This document shows, in pieces, positions 10,088 through 20,844 of a DNA stretch of 64,000 bases; position 1 is the first letter of the stretch; each line of letters opens with the position of its first letter. The notes under the pieces were generated by a model that was not told the origin of the DNA, ran no database searches, and saw only the letters and a program-made list of their open reading frames with translations. Source of the stretch: Amblyomma americanum (lineage: Eukaryota; Arthropoda; Arachnida; Ixodida; Ixodidae); NCBI RefSeq assembly GCF_052857255.1, contig NC_135504.1, forward strand, positions 135,148,929-135,212,928. The letters run 5' to 3'. The translations under genes and the position numbers were made by a program.

Positions 10088-10714
10088 TCTGTAGCGGCGA
10101 TAGTGGACAGACTGGTGTGGGGAGCGGCTCTTGCTTGTACTTGTAGCTTGCAGAGGAAAATCCGAAGCAGCTTGGGGAGGGAATCTAGCCAGGGGTGGTG
10201 CGTCAAATGACGCCGCAGCTTCTGAGTCGGGAACAGCAGTGCAGGAAGGTGGCGGGAGCTCCAAGCCAAAGTACGCCTTCAGGCCCTTCTTGAAGACAGC
10301 GTAAATGTCTGGGCAGGAGGCGGTAACCGCAACTTGGCCAGGAGACTTGGTTGGAGTTTGTGGCCCGCGTGCTGATAGCGCTGCAGCTGGCTGGACACAT
10401 GGTGGATGTGAAAGAGTGAGTCGAGAAGCGCCAGCCACAAAACGGGGTCCCTGCCATAAAAGGCGTGTAGAATGGGCAGCCGAGGAATGAAGGAGCGCTG
10501 ATACTGCTGAAAGAACTCACCGGATGCGATGGTAGGCGCGCACATGGCGGAGAGAAAAACCTGCCGAAAGCCGGGTGCGAACAGCGGGCGTGCAGTGGCA
10601 AGGCGAAGTGGAGGGACAGTACGGGTGGGGGGAGCGCACAGCCGGTGGGAGCGTGTTGCGTGCGTCGAAGCTGTCGTCCGGAGTCACCAGATGAGGAAGG
10701 TGATCTGCATTCAT
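10088..10714 (-). mobile_element. Ty3/gypsy-like gag fragment, copy A
   Basis: Minus-strand frames give SGEFFQQYQRSFIPRLPIL and DPVLWLALLDSLFHIHHVSS, matching the same region in copy B (60010-60891). The arrangement, a proline-bounded DPxLW motif followed by a hydrophobic helix and a QLQRYQHA segment, resembles Ty3/gypsy gag. It follows the LTR at 10690-10869 in the order expected for LTR, primer site, gag on the minus strand. The 3' part is missing because of the deletion near 10075. Confidence 0.55.
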
Positions 10715-10869
10715 TAGAGGTCCCGGTAGCCACGGCCGGTGAGCAGGTGGATTTGTCTGTCGATGTTGCTGGCCAAGCCGGGTTCCGAATGTGTTGTCTG
10801 TTGCGCGAGCGAGGCCGCGCTCCGAACAGCAACTTCGTCAGCGCCGCTGGCGATGCCAGCGCCGCTACA
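10690..10869 (-). repeat. LTR (184-bp family), 5' copy of the gag element, copy A
   Basis: On the minus strand it begins TGTAGCGGCGCTGGCATCGC at 10869 and carries an AATGAATGCAGATCACC-type end, with AATAAA in the copy B versions. Three more copies lie in B (54893-55077, 55130-55313, about 60890-61073). Just downstream on the minus strand is TGGTGACTCCGGACG, a candidate primer-binding site. LINE sequence resumes immediately at 10870 with AAAGATCAGCCAGAG. Confidence 0.6.
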
Positions 10870-11400
10870 AAAGATCAGCCAGAGAAAAGGGGACAAGAAT
10901 CTCAGAAACCAACTTGCAGCATTCAACAAACACATTGAAGAGCATTCATTGGAACTCACCAAGCAAAATTGGGGCAATATTTGTGTAACAAATGGATGGG
11001 AATATTGGCAGCGCCGGAACGTGGAAACTGCTCCAACATTTATTAGCTCCAGAGAAATCAAAATGGGAGGCTAGACAGGGGCTTCAAAAGTTGCTGTATA
11101 AATATGAAGTTTCGACAAAGGAACTTCTCGCCGAGGTTAGGGATCGCGACCACAGCTGTTCTGAAGTCCTTGAGTACGCGGGCTCGGTAAAGCCGGAATT
11201 GGACAGTCCCATCACTGTCGGGGAAGTGAGGGTTGAACTCAACAGCCTAGGAACCAAAATGTCTGCCAGGTCGGACACAATCAACAACAGGATGATCAGG
11301 AATCTTGACTTCAAGCTTGACTTGAAACAACCGATCTTCTTCTTTGGGGCAAAGTACTCCATGCGTAGTCCTTTTTTCCAGCGTTTAAAGTAAACCCGCA
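10870..11400 (+). pseudogene. I-like LINE ORF2, linker between endonuclease and reverse transcriptase, copy A
   Basis: The frame gives ISQRKGDKNLRNQLAAFNKH, then ELTKQNWGNIC, then after a frame change GTWKLLQHLLAPEKSK and VRVELNSLGTKMSARSDTIN, ending in NNRMIRNLD. These are characteristic of the region just before the palm domain of I-clade LINE ORF2. It continues the same LINE as 8175-10075, from which it is separated by the gag/LTR insertion. Sequence after about 11310 (QPIFFFGAKYSM) is no longer recognisable as LINE; copy B has the same end at 61074-61600. Confidence 0.65.
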
Positions 11401-11442
11401 AAATGTGAAAAAAATGAAAATTAAAAAACACGTGACTGAGTT

Positions 11443-11644
11443 TGTAGCAGCAGCAGCGCCCTTACGCAGCATGGGCAGCGCCAGCCGTCGAAGATGATGA
11501 TGCCGAAGTTCGGTGGAATTGAGATTTTTCCTTGTTTCGGTGTCACGCGCCGTTCGGCTCCACGCCATCAGATGTTCTAGCACTTCACCGAGTAAATCAA
11601 TCATTTCCTTCATCGTGCTGACCGCATAATGATTTGCGCGATAA
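11443..11644 (+). repeat. 200-bp terminal-repeat-like sequence flanking gypsy pol, left copy (A)
   Basis: Begins TGTAGCAGCAGCAGCGCC and ends GATTTGCGCGATA. A related copy with the same ends lies at 13913-14110 (ending GCGCGACA), and the paralogue in B is 61644-61844. Direct orientation on both sides of the pol block and TG...CA-like ends suggest LTRs of about 200 bp. TGATGACACGGATG follows (TGGTGACACGGACG in B), similar to the putative primer site of the other LTR family. The contrary evidence is that the neighbouring gag reads in the opposite direction. Confidence 0.5.
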
Positions 11645-11649
11645 ACTGA

Positions 11650-11887
11650 TGACACGGATGTGATGCAACTTCTGCGCCTGGGTGGTCATGCGGCCAATAA
11701 TGAACTGGCTGTTGACTTGAGCGAGCCACAGTTGAGGGTCAGCCAGCGAGAACAGGGGAAGGCGAAGGGACAGCGCAAGGACAGCACTGGACTGTCCGTC
11801 ACCGTGCATGGCGGAGGTGTTATCCTCGGCGTTGGCCATGGTGGGGGCGGGCGTTCGAGCGCCGTTGCGCAGTCCTTCCTTGGCCAC
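11650..11887 (-). pseudogene. Ty3/gypsy-like gag N-terminus, inverted relative to pol, copy A
   Basis: Reading leftward from 11887 (MAKEGL..., with MANAEDNTSAM a few codons on), the frame has LRLPLFSLADPQLWLAQVNS followed by MTTQAQKLHHI. The DPQLWLAQV motif followed by TTQxxKLHH is a hallmark of tick and other arthropod Ty3/gypsy gag. The pol sequence starts back-to-back on the plus strand at about 11880. Copy B shows the same inversion at 61798-62040, so the rearrangement predates the duplication. Confidence 0.65.
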
Positions 11888-13870
11888 CGTGTGAACGGCT
11901 CTGGCATACGGCCTCTCCCATCAAAAGTCCAGGTCATTGAAGACTTTCCTCTGCCAGCCGTAATCCGCAAGCTCCGTGAATTTCTCGGCCTTATAAATTT
12001 TATCGCCTTTTCATCCCTCAGTGTGCTGCAGTCTCAAACCACAGACGGACATGCTTCAAAGCAAGAATACAAACTTCGCACAACTGACATAGTCATCAGC
12101 TGCTGTGGATTCTTTCCAGGCCGCCAAAGCGAAACTATCCGACTTCGCTCTCTTTGCCCATCCGCGCCCTGATGCACCCCTACGCCTTATGACCGACGTC
12201 TTCTGCTCGGGCGTTGCAGCCGTGCTCCACCTGCACATGAACGATTCTTGGAGCCCTCTTTTTTCTCCCGCAAGTTTTTCGCTGCCAAAAGTCGCTACAG
12301 TACTTTCGGCTGTTAACTCTTTGCCATGCACATGTCCGTGCGGAATTTTAAGCAACTCCTCGGGGGTCAGTAATTCCACATCGTTACCGACCACAAACCA
12401 CTTATTTTTTTCCCATCAAGTCGAGGAGCGGTAAATTCTCGCCCCGTGAAATTCGTCACCTTTCATACGTTGCAGAATTCACAAGCGACATCAGACATGT
12501 GCAAGGTTTTGACAATGCCCCGGCGGAAGCACTCTCACGTATTACTGCTTCTCTAGCCTCGGCTGCTCTTCCGTTGAACCTCGACTTTGCCGCCCTCGCA
12601 AAAGCGCAGCAACACTACTCGGAGGTTATGGATCTTTGCCAGAACCCTCGTTCGCTGGTTATCTATGACATTCACCTGCCTTCGTTCGTGCCCCGTCCCT
12701 ATTATCTGCGGCACTTCGGCCGGCACTCCGCGCCATTTAGTGACCTATGCCTTTCGTCGTCTCTTCTTCGACTCCCTCCACGGCCTATTTCATAACAGCA
12801 TTCGCGCACGCAGCATCTTCTCACGAAACGTTATGTCTGGCCCTGCATCAACAAGGACGTGCGCGCCTGGGCCCGTGCCTGCCTGACTTTCCAGCAGTCT
12901 TAAACTCAGTGACTCAAGACCTCTCCCTTCGGCTCGTTCCCTCTGCCGTCAGCCCATTTTGACAACATCCAGGCTGATATCTTTGGTCCCTGACCACCTT
13001 CAGCTAGACAATCATACCTTCTTACTTGCATCGATCGGTTCACTCGCTGGCCCGAAGCGTTCCCTCGGCCTGACGCCCCCGGTGACACCATTGTCAGAAG
13101 CTACCTCGCCGACTGGGTCTCCCGGTACGGGGTTCCCTCGATCATCACCACTGACTGTGGCGCCCAGTTTGAATCTTCACTTTTCAATAACCTTATGACA
13201 TTACTTAGAACTTCCCGAATTATAACTACTGCTTATCATGCCATCACCAACGGTATGATCGAACGCTCCCATCGTTTGCTAAAACCACCCCTCAAAGCCC
13301 AACTCGACACCACCCACTGGACTGCCCCCCTACCTTTAGTTCTGCTCAGCCTCCACGCTACACTGAAACACGGTCTTCGTTGCACTCCCGCAGAACTTGT
13401 CATCGGCTCACCCGTGCGTCTTCCTGGTGAATTTTTCTAATCTACCGGTTCGTCGACAAGTCCCGACCCTACCGATTGCGTGACGCAGCTCCGCTATTTT
13501 TGCCGCCATATCAGAGCGCAACATCTACGACGCCAGTCTCTACCCTCTTCACATGTTTCATCTGATCTCGCGACTTGCACTCACGTGTTTGTTCACCGAG
13601 ACTGTCCGCAAGCCGCTTCAGTGCCCCTACAACGGTCCCTTCCGTGTACTCGAGAGAACATCGATGTTTTTCGTCGTCGATGTTTACGGGCAAAACTGAC
13701 ACCACTTCAATCGACCGCTTGAAGCCAGCCTTCACAGAGGACGCCTCTCTTACTGGACCTTCATTTGCGCTTTTTTTGCCCGAACCGGCCCGCCGGCTGC
13801 TCTCCACCGCCATCTCTCCCTGCCACTCCTCAGAAGTGGAAAATATCGTTCCTGCTCCCAGCGTCACCAG
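11880..13870 (+). pseudogene. Ty3/gypsy-like pol (RT connection, RNase H, integrase), copy A, degenerate
   Basis: Reading rightward in several frames: the end of the RT/connection region (RPLPSKVQVIEDFPLPAVI, then LREFLGLINF, 11905-12000); RNase H starting APLRLMTDVFCSGVAAVLH (12170-12230); a DNA-binding H2C2-type zinc region (12790-12900); and integrase with GMIERSHRLLK around 13255 containing the third acidic residue. The C-terminal part has RRDCPQAA-like and IDRLKPAFTEDASL (13710-13750) segments. The RT palm and protease are absent. Multiple stops and frameshifts make it inactive. It lacks any env-like ORF. Copy B (62060-64000) is the paralogue. Confidence 0.85.
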
Positions 13871-13882
13871 ACTCCTTTACAA

Positions 13883-13905
13883 GGGGGGGGGGGGGGGGGG
13901 GGGGG
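13883..13905. repeat. G23 homopolymer, possible polypurine tract
   Basis: AA followed by 23 G and AGG directly precedes the right 200-bp terminal-like repeat at 13913. A purine tract just before a 3' LTR is the expected primer for plus-strand synthesis in LTR retroelements; its length here is probably expanded by slippage. Confidence 0.5.
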
Positions 13906-13912
13906 AGGCTAC

Positions 13913-14110
13913 TGTAGCAGAAGCGCCCTTAAGCAGCAGGAGCAGCACCAGATGTCGAAAATGATGACCTCGAAGTGCGGTGGAATTGAGCTCGCTCCTC
14001 ATGCCGGCGTCACACGCCGTTCGGCTCCCCGCCATCAGACGTTCTAGCACTTCAGCCAGTAAATCAATCTTTTCCTTCATCGTGCCAGCATCAAACTGCC
14101 TGGCGCGACA
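13913..14110 (+). repeat. 200-bp terminal-repeat-like sequence, right copy (A)
   Basis: Begins TGTAGCAGAAGCGCCC and ends CCTGGCGCGACA. It matches 11443-11644 across its length. Position right after a polypurine tract and after the end of pol supports a 3' LTR. I see no matching short target duplication around the pair. Confidence 0.5.
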
Positions 14111-14366
14111 TGTCCATGCGCTACCTCATTGCAGCGCTCCGAATCGTGCTTCGAAAGGGCGAAACGAGCGTGCTGTCCGTGCGCAAGTGAGCGGCCGCCG
14201 CTCAGTTAAACGGGCTGCTCAATGATACACAAATTACATAGGGCGCGTAAAACTGCATGCATTCTTTGAATGGGAAAGCACTGTGTCAGCTCTCTTGCTA
14301 GGTTTATTAAAGATTCCCTTCTTTCTAGTGACACACCTACGCATTAGCGTGCATGATGAAAATGTA

Positions 14367-14970
14367 CAGCGCACATAAAGAGGAGGACACAAGGGAGACC
14401 CATGGAACACACGAGCTCTCACTTGCAACTTTCAGAGGTGGGCAAATGGTGGTGGTGGTATTGGTTTTTTTATTAAATTAGTAGTAGAAAGGAAGGAAAA
14501 GATTTTTATTAGCCCCGGCATCTGTCGTCGATACTGAAGCACCTGAGATGGACAGCGGAAAGAAAGTATGGCAGGCAGAATAGAGAAATGAAATGAAAGA
14601 GGTGAGGGGACAGGAAGAGAGGATAGGGGAGAAGTAATATATACAAACTATGTGTCCAGGCTGTGCGCATGAATCGACACATTTCTTATTGTTTAAATAG
14701 TTTGTATATATTACTTCACCCCCTATCATCTCTTCCTGTCCCCTCACCTCTTTCATTTCATTTCTCCATTCTGCCTGGTATCCTTTCTTTCTGCTGCCCA
14801 GCTAACGTGCTTCAGTATTGATGGCAGATGCCGGGGCTAACAAAATCTTCTCCTTCCTTTTTACTATTATTTTAATAAAAAACCACCACCACCATTCGCC
14901 CGCCTCTGAAAGTTGCAAGCGAGCGCTCGTGTTTTTTAAGGGTCTTCCTTGTGTCCTCGTCTTTGCGCTG
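14367..14970. repeat. Large inverted repeat (foldback), arms about 275 bp
   Basis: The left arm (about 14367-14650) is mirrored by the right arm (about 14698-14970) around a 47-base spacer. The inner parts are two opposed copies of the ACC-tailed retroelement end also found at 4704-5046 and 6092-6211. The outer parts are also inverted: ACTTGCAACTTTCAGAGG on the left against CCTCTGAAAGTTGCAAGC on the right, continuing to GGACACAAGGGAGACCC against GGGTCTTCCTTGTGTCC. Arms are imperfect, so the structure is old. No gene is present. Confidence 0.9.
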
Positions 14971-15002
14971 ATTTTTACTTTTTTTCACTCACCCTCACTC
15001 TT

Positions 15003-15272
15003 GAATCTGTCTCATATATCGTTGGACACCTGAACTGCGCCGTAAGGGAAGGGATAAAGGAGGGAGTGAAAGAAGAAAGGAAGGAAGAGGTGCCGCAGTG
15101 GAGGACTCCGGAATAATTTCGACCACCTGGGGAGTTTTAACATGCACTGACATAGCACAGCACACGGAGCGTTTTCCCTCCATAAAAACTTAGCCGCCGC
15201 GGTAGGGTTCAAACCCTGGAACTCCGGATCAGTATCCAAGCGCTCTAGCCACTGAGCCACCACGGCGAATCC
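15003..15272 (-). mobile_element. Type 1 SINE, nearly full length
   Basis: Minus-strand SINE with tRNA-like head (TGGCTCAGTGG at the right end, B-box region GGGTTTGAACCC), core, pyrimidine-rich middle, and 3' part up to GATATATGAGACAGATTC at 15003. The last bases of the 3' end are missing. Confidence 0.9.
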
Positions 15273-16021
15273 AATGGGTCACAAAAAAGTGTAACGTGGG
15301 GTTGAGGTGTCCACCAAGATGAATAGAGCTGCTGCATCTATTTCTTTCTTTAAAAATGTCTCTTTTCCTGAAAACACGTGCGATTCCTCCGCGTAAGCAT
15401 ACCTAAGTGCCGTCAGAATTTTTTGGCCAACAGGAGAATATACGTAAACCACTCCGGATCAATGTATACCTGATGATCCGCACGCTGCGTTGGGCTTTTG
15501 ATGGTACGGGGCACATTATAGGTGTCAAGACAATTGGTAAAGCCAGCCCGCTGAAACACGAGCATCACGCGTGCGCGCGGGAGCGCGTCTTTGCATCCTC
15601 TATCGCACGGCGCTCACTTCTTAGCGTTCAGCCAGTCAAGCTGCAGGTGACCTAAAAGCGCTTTCTAACGCCAGACCGGGCGTGTAGTTGCGGACGCAGG
15701 AGGACGCCTACGCGCTTTCATTTGCTGTCGCTGGGGAGACGTGAAACAATTACTGCTTTGTCACCTGTAGAAATGCCGCATAATGCACTGAGCAAGCTCG
15801 ATTTTGATAATTGTTATAACTTCACTTTTATCACACTGACAAGAAGGACGTCTAATATTAAAAAAAATTAGCTGCGGTCCAACCACCGCTGAACGTGGTT
15901 AGAGAGCGAAAGCTGTGGTCAATGGGGCAAGTAGACGCGGCTTGGCATCTGTCTGAGTGCATGCTTACCGCACACGGGATAGGTAGCGCGCCCACTCTGC
16001 CGCCTTGGCAGGTGGAAGGTA
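15273..16021. other. Gene-free stretch
   Basis: No supported gene or known repeat. An 82-codon ORF at 15407-15655 has no recognisable domain and no supporting signals. Confidence 0.35.
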
Positions 16022-16860
16022 ATTTCATTTCATTTCATTTCTTGAAGCCTTAAGGGCCCGTGGGCATTACATAAGGCGGGGGCAAGAACAGTGTGTACAA
16101 CATATGGTACCAGCTCAACAAAAACCAAAACAAAAAGCAATGAAACGAAACAAAGCAAAACATTAAAATTAAATCATTAAAATTAAAAACATTAAAGGAG
16201 ATAGTAACACAGGATCAGATTATTTGATGAAGCCGAATACATCACGTAAGACACAGGTGATTCGCTAATTCAGTGCGGAAAATTGCTCGATCTGTGCAAG
16301 AAGCAATATTATCAGGCAGGGCATTCCATCGGGCTATTGCATCTAGGAAGAATGAAACATTCATAGCTGATGTGCGGCCTTTAATGGGAGCTATGGGATG
16401 AGTGTGGTTTAGGCGAGGGGATATTCTTGATGGCGGCTGCAGCAAAGGATGCCTGTTGATAGGGCGGTAGAAAAAGGAATGAAGGAGGCATAGGCGTGAT
16501 ACGATGCGACGTGATTGGAGACTTGGGAGGGAAAGGGCTCGTTTTAGTGCAGTGACACTACTATCACGCGAGTACTGTGACATGATGAACCGTGCAGCTC
16601 GATTTTGAACGGCTTCTAATTCATTTGTAAGGTATGCTTGTGAAGGGTTCCAGATGGATGAGGCGTATTCAAGCTTTGGGCGTACGTATGTCTGATAAGC
16701 TAGTTGTCTGATTTCAGGTGGTGCTGATGTTAGGTTCCGTCGCAGATAACCAAGAGTGCGTCAGGCCTGGGAGCATATTGAATTAATATGAGTGACCCAT
16801 GATAAGGATGATGTCAGGTGAACGCCAAGGTATTTTTAAGAGGAAGTTCGGGCAATGGGA
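16022..16860 (-). mobile_element. CR1-type LINE, 5'-truncated 3' end
   Basis: On the minus strand the end of a reverse transcriptase is readable: VQNRAARFIMSQYSRDSS followed by RIVSRLCLLHSFFYRPIN and FFLDAIARWNALPDNIAS, a C-terminal signature shared with the neighbouring CR1-type element (FFPDAIEHWNKLP). It ends at 16022 in a short (GAAAT)n repeat, the kind of simple 3' repeat expected for CR1-type LINEs. Upstream of about 16860 the sequence changes. Stops make it inactive. Confidence 0.8.
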
Positions 16861-16869
16861 GTTGAATTA

Positions 16870-18710
16870 ATTTATTTTTTTATTTTTTTATGAATACTGT
16901 CAACCCTCATTTGAGGGTCATTACAGGGAGGGAAAGTGAACAGAAAAAAAAATACATATATAATCATGAATGAACAAGCTTCTTTGAGCATACAATACAA
17001 GAGAGCATTGAAACGCAACACAGTTCACACCACTGTAGAACCACTTGCTATACAAAAAGTAATATTGGGCAATCAGTTACGCGCCCATCTACAAGAATCC
17101 CATGCCTAGACGGAATCCCCAAGTGCATTCAAGAATGCCGCTACACCTGTAGACTCAGCAACGTGAGCGGGCAGTTTATTCCAGTGCTCAATAGCATCCG
17201 GAAAGAATGAGCAGCGAAAGACGTTAGTTCGTGTCAAGTATGGCCGAATCGCTTTGTGGTGGTTAAGGCGGGAGCTTAGTCTACCTGGAGGCTGCAGATA
17301 TTTTTCTTTATTGATGTTAATTTCTCCGTGAATTATTTGGTAAAGTATTTTTAATCTCTGCTTTTTACGTCTTTTTTCTAATGTTTCTAGACTACATGAG
17401 TTTAACATCTCCGTTACCAAATCTGTTGTCCTGTATTTTGAACAAATGAATCTCGCTGCACGTCTTTGAATCTTTTCTATTTCCATTGAAAGAATCTTCT
17501 GCCGAGGAGACCATACTACAGATGCATATTCAAGGGAAGGCCGTATGAGAGATTTGTATGCTAAAAGTTTGACATCTTTCGTTGCTCTCCCCAACTTTCC
17601 TCTTAGAAAACACAGTTTTCTGTGTGCCACCGCACAAACATATTCGACATGATTGTGCCAACTTAGGTTGTGAGAAATTGACACCACCAGATGCAGTTAA
17701 TAGAGGTTTGTTTACGAGAAAAGGACATGAGTTGGCATTTGTCTAGGTTAAGTGGCATGTGCCATTTTTCACACCATGATGCAATTGTGTGTATATCATT
17801 TTGTAGCTTAATGGTGTCTTCAGGGGCATGGATGATGTTATAAACGATGCAGTCATCCGCAAAAAGACGAAGTTTGGTTATTGTGTTAGATGGGAGATCA
17901 TTTATGTAGATTAAGAATAACAACGGTGATAACCCTGCGCCCTGAGGGACACCTGATGTGACGTCAGTATGCAATGAGCTCCAACAGTTGGCGAATGTAA
18001 ATTGCACGCGCCCTTTAAGAAAGTGCTCGAGCCAGATAAGTAATGTTTGCGGGATTCCAAGTAAAGCAAGTTTAGCTAGCAGATGATTATGCGGAACACG
18101 GTCGAATGCCTTGGAAAAGTCGAGAAAGATGGCATCAATTTGTAGGCGATTGTCCATGTACTGAAGGATGTCGTGAGTGAATTCGGCGAGCTGTGTTTCG
18201 CATGATAGTAGTTTTCGAAAGCCATGTTGGTGCGGGTAAAAGTAATTTAGTGATTCAAGATGAGCAATTAAATTTGATGCTATTACGTGCTCAAGGTGTT
18301 TGGACGGGATGCTGGTGAGCGAAATTGGTCGATAGTTGTTTGGTTTTGACCGATCTCCTGATTTGTAAATAGGAATTATTTTTGCTTTTTTCCAATCGTG
18401 AGGAACTTCGCCGGTACTTAGGGACTATGAGAACAACAGGTATAGTATTTTACTTGATATTGCGGTAGTATTCTTTAACATTTTGGTGCTAATTTGGTCA
18501 CATCCAGCTGACGACGATAGTTTGAGGGAGTTAAGTTGGCTATTCCATCGGCATTAATTTCTATTTCTGGCATTGAAGTCACTGGAAAGTCATGCATGGA
18601 AGGAACAATAGCGTTAGTGGAAGAAAACACTGATGAAAAATACTTGTTAAGAGCCGTCGCGCATTGATCTAACTCGACCGGTTGGTCATCATCTCCTGAG
18701 AGTTCGAACT
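16870..18710 (-). mobile_element. CR1-type LINE with reverse transcriptase, degenerate
   Basis: The two main ORF pieces are 18157-17663 and 17687-17106. The first has FLDFSKAFDRVPHNHLL, SGVPQGAGLSPLLFLIYIND and the active site LFADDCIVYN (FADD at 17863-17852). The second has the thumb region and C-terminus (YASVVWSPRQK, RRAARFICSKYRT, FFPDAIEHWNKLPAHVAE). Upstream, 18160-18700 carries weaker RT sequence with stops. No endonuclease is seen, so the copy is 5'-truncated. The 3' end has a leader of mixed A/T runs near 16870. Confidence 0.85.
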
Positions 18711-19294
18711 GCTTAGTATGGCTTTTGGGGGAGAGAAAGGTTGCTCACCCAAAGAACGGTGCGGCCAGGTCTATTTCTGCATTGCCGCGTGTGTGCCACA
18801 ACGTTGTCAGCACTACTTTATGCAGTCCACATCTCACCATCGCCACGTACCTCAAAGCGCGAATGAAGCGTCCACTGACCACGGACCCAGTTATGCGCGA
18901 GTCCTTTCCTCAAAATAATCGTACAATTGATAGTCCAGTCACTAGTGATGTGAATTCCTCCTCTTTCCCTCGTCGGTTCTTGACTGTTTTCTTTTCGCCT
19001 GTGTACCAACTGGCCCATCTTCCTCTTCTGGAGTCAAAAACGTTGTCAACGCCAATGCGAACGAACACAGTGAACGCCGACGGCCTATACAGAAACAGAG
19101 GCGAGCTCTCGGCTTAGGCGACGGTGGTAATGGCGGCTGGGTGACGTCATAGCTGTCACGTGGTTTTCCCTTGGTTCAAGTTAAAACTCGGGCATACGGC
19201 GAAGAAGATGCGGAAGAGTAGTAAAGCTTTCGCTTTAAAAACACGTGAACATTCACGTGCGCTCCACTTCATCAGTGCCTTCAAACCTGGAATT
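18711..19294. other. Gene-free stretch with one unassigned ORF
   Basis: A plus-strand ORF (18725-19117, 130 codons) has no motif I recognise and no splice or codon signature; I do not call it a gene. Confidence 0.3.
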
Positions 19295-19420
19295 GCTTCT
19301 TCCTTTCTTAATTCACTCCCTCCTTTATCCCTTCCCTTACGGCGCGGTTCAGGTGTCCAACGATATATGAGACAGATACTGCGCCGTTTCCTTTCCCCCA
19401 AAACCAATTATATATATAAT
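19295..19420 (+). mobile_element. Type 1 SINE, 5'-truncated, with AT-rich tail
   Basis: Only the pyrimidine-rich middle and the 3' part are present (CAGGTGTCCAACGATATATG, then TTTCCTTTCCCCC and CCAATTATATATATAATA). The simple AT tail is at its 3' end. Confidence 0.9.
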
Positions 19421-19726
19421 AGCCGCTGTTAACCGAGACATATGCGGCACTGAAAAGCTCTAAATGTGATGACAAAGACGCAGCCGCAGTTTAACTCAGG
19501 CCAATGGCCTGTTCGCGTGCAGTGCGCAAACCGGACCGGTTACCTGTGGTAGCGATACGAACCGAGGCACAAACCAGCGTACTTTTCGTATCGGTCGCCG
19601 TTTCTCTCGAAGCAGGCTTTCTGCTTCCGGCGTTCACGATATCCTACCAGCGGCGTCTCAGAACGAGACGCTGGTCGACGCCTGAGAGGCGCTAATTTGT
19701 GTTGCGGCCTTTATATCGCGAACCTT

Positions 19727-19871
19727 AACTGTCGCGCCGGTATTCTGCTGCACTTCGCTGTCGCGCCGGTATTCTGTGGCACTTCGCTGTCGCGCCGGTA
19801 TTCTGCTGCACTTCGCTGTCGCGCCGGTATTCTGCTGCACTTCGCTGTCGCGCCGGTATTCTGTGGCACTG
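19727..19871. repeat. Minisatellite, five 29-bp units
   Basis: Five tandem copies of a 29-base unit that begins CTGTCGCGCCGGTATTCTG. Two variants alternate: CTGCTGCACTTCG and CTGTGGCACTTCG at the unit end (order: first, second, first, first, second). The last unit decays into GCACTGCGTGAG. Confidence 0.95.
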
Positions 19872-20319
19872 CGTGAGAAGAGGTCACTACACCATGTCGA
19901 AGGCTTCAGCGTCAGAACGGACCAACCTGTTTACCGCTCTTTGTCTACATGTAAATAATCACCAACCCAGCCTCTATGCTCTAAGCGTTGCCATAATCAA
20001 AGCTTTGGTTCTCTTGTAACACGGTGGTTTACGTTTGCAGTTTTCAAGCATGAAACGCATTTAGCTGTCGTTTGGGAAATTAGACGATCATGCCGAAACC
20101 GCGGCGAAGCTGACGCCGGAACTGCTGCCGAAAGTTTTCTTTTCCAATGAAATCCTGCAGAAACAATTTTTCAATTCCAGAGCAGCTTCGTCCCCCACGA
20201 CTCAGACTACTCGGCCACGGCTGCTGTCATCCCTGCTATATGTTGTGGTTGCCATGTGCTACTTTGACGTGATTGACATGTACTGCCAAAAGTTGGGACT
20301 AAGAGCGACTGGAGAATAC

Positions 20320-20844
20320 CTTAGTAATCTGTTATTCGCTAATGACATTGACAAGCTCTCGCAGTCATGAGATGAAGTGCAACTTAACATGCAGAAAAGA
20401 ATTGTTCAACACTCTCGGAAGGAAACAGCACTTAACAACTGGAAGCGAGATGCTGGAATTGGTAAATGGAGACTTATTCCTTAGGGCAGTAGAGACCGCT
20501 GATCCGGATCATGAGAGGAAAATAACTAGAATAATAATTTGATGGAGAGCATATGACAGGTCCCCTCAGATCATGAATAGCAGGTTACCAATATCCCTCA
20601 AGAGAAACATATACAACACTTGTATCTTACCGGTACTTGCCTCTGGGCCTGAAACTTGCAGGCTAACGAAAAGAGTTCCGCTCAAGTTAAGGACACCACA
20701 GCCATCTATGGAAAGGAAAATGATGGGTGTAACGTTAACAACAGAAAGTGCGTAGAGTGGCTCAAGCAACGAACGCGTGTTAATGACATCCTAGTAGAAA
20801 TGAAGAGGAAAAAATTGCCTGGCTTAGCTAAGGTTAAGCCTAGG
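20320..20844 (+). pseudogene. Old RTE-like LINE relic, first part
   Basis: Degenerate but alignable to the element at 55989-59192: LLFANDIDKL for the active site, IVQHSRKETALNNW for the following region, TRVNDILVEMKRKK near 20775-20815. Many stops and frameshifts. The LINE is interrupted at about 20845 by a 494-bp element and resumes at 21358. Confidence 0.8.

Noticed and set aside
14220..14420. Penelope-like element with hammerhead ribozyme near the foldback or the palindrome
   Set aside because: I looked for the conserved CTGATGA and GAAA ribozyme core on both strands near 14.2-15.0 kb and 25.8-26.0 kb and did not find it; no GIY-YIG or RT ORF is present.
18725..19117. 130-codon ORF as a host gene
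   Set aside because: No motif, no splice signals and no second copy or conserved context.
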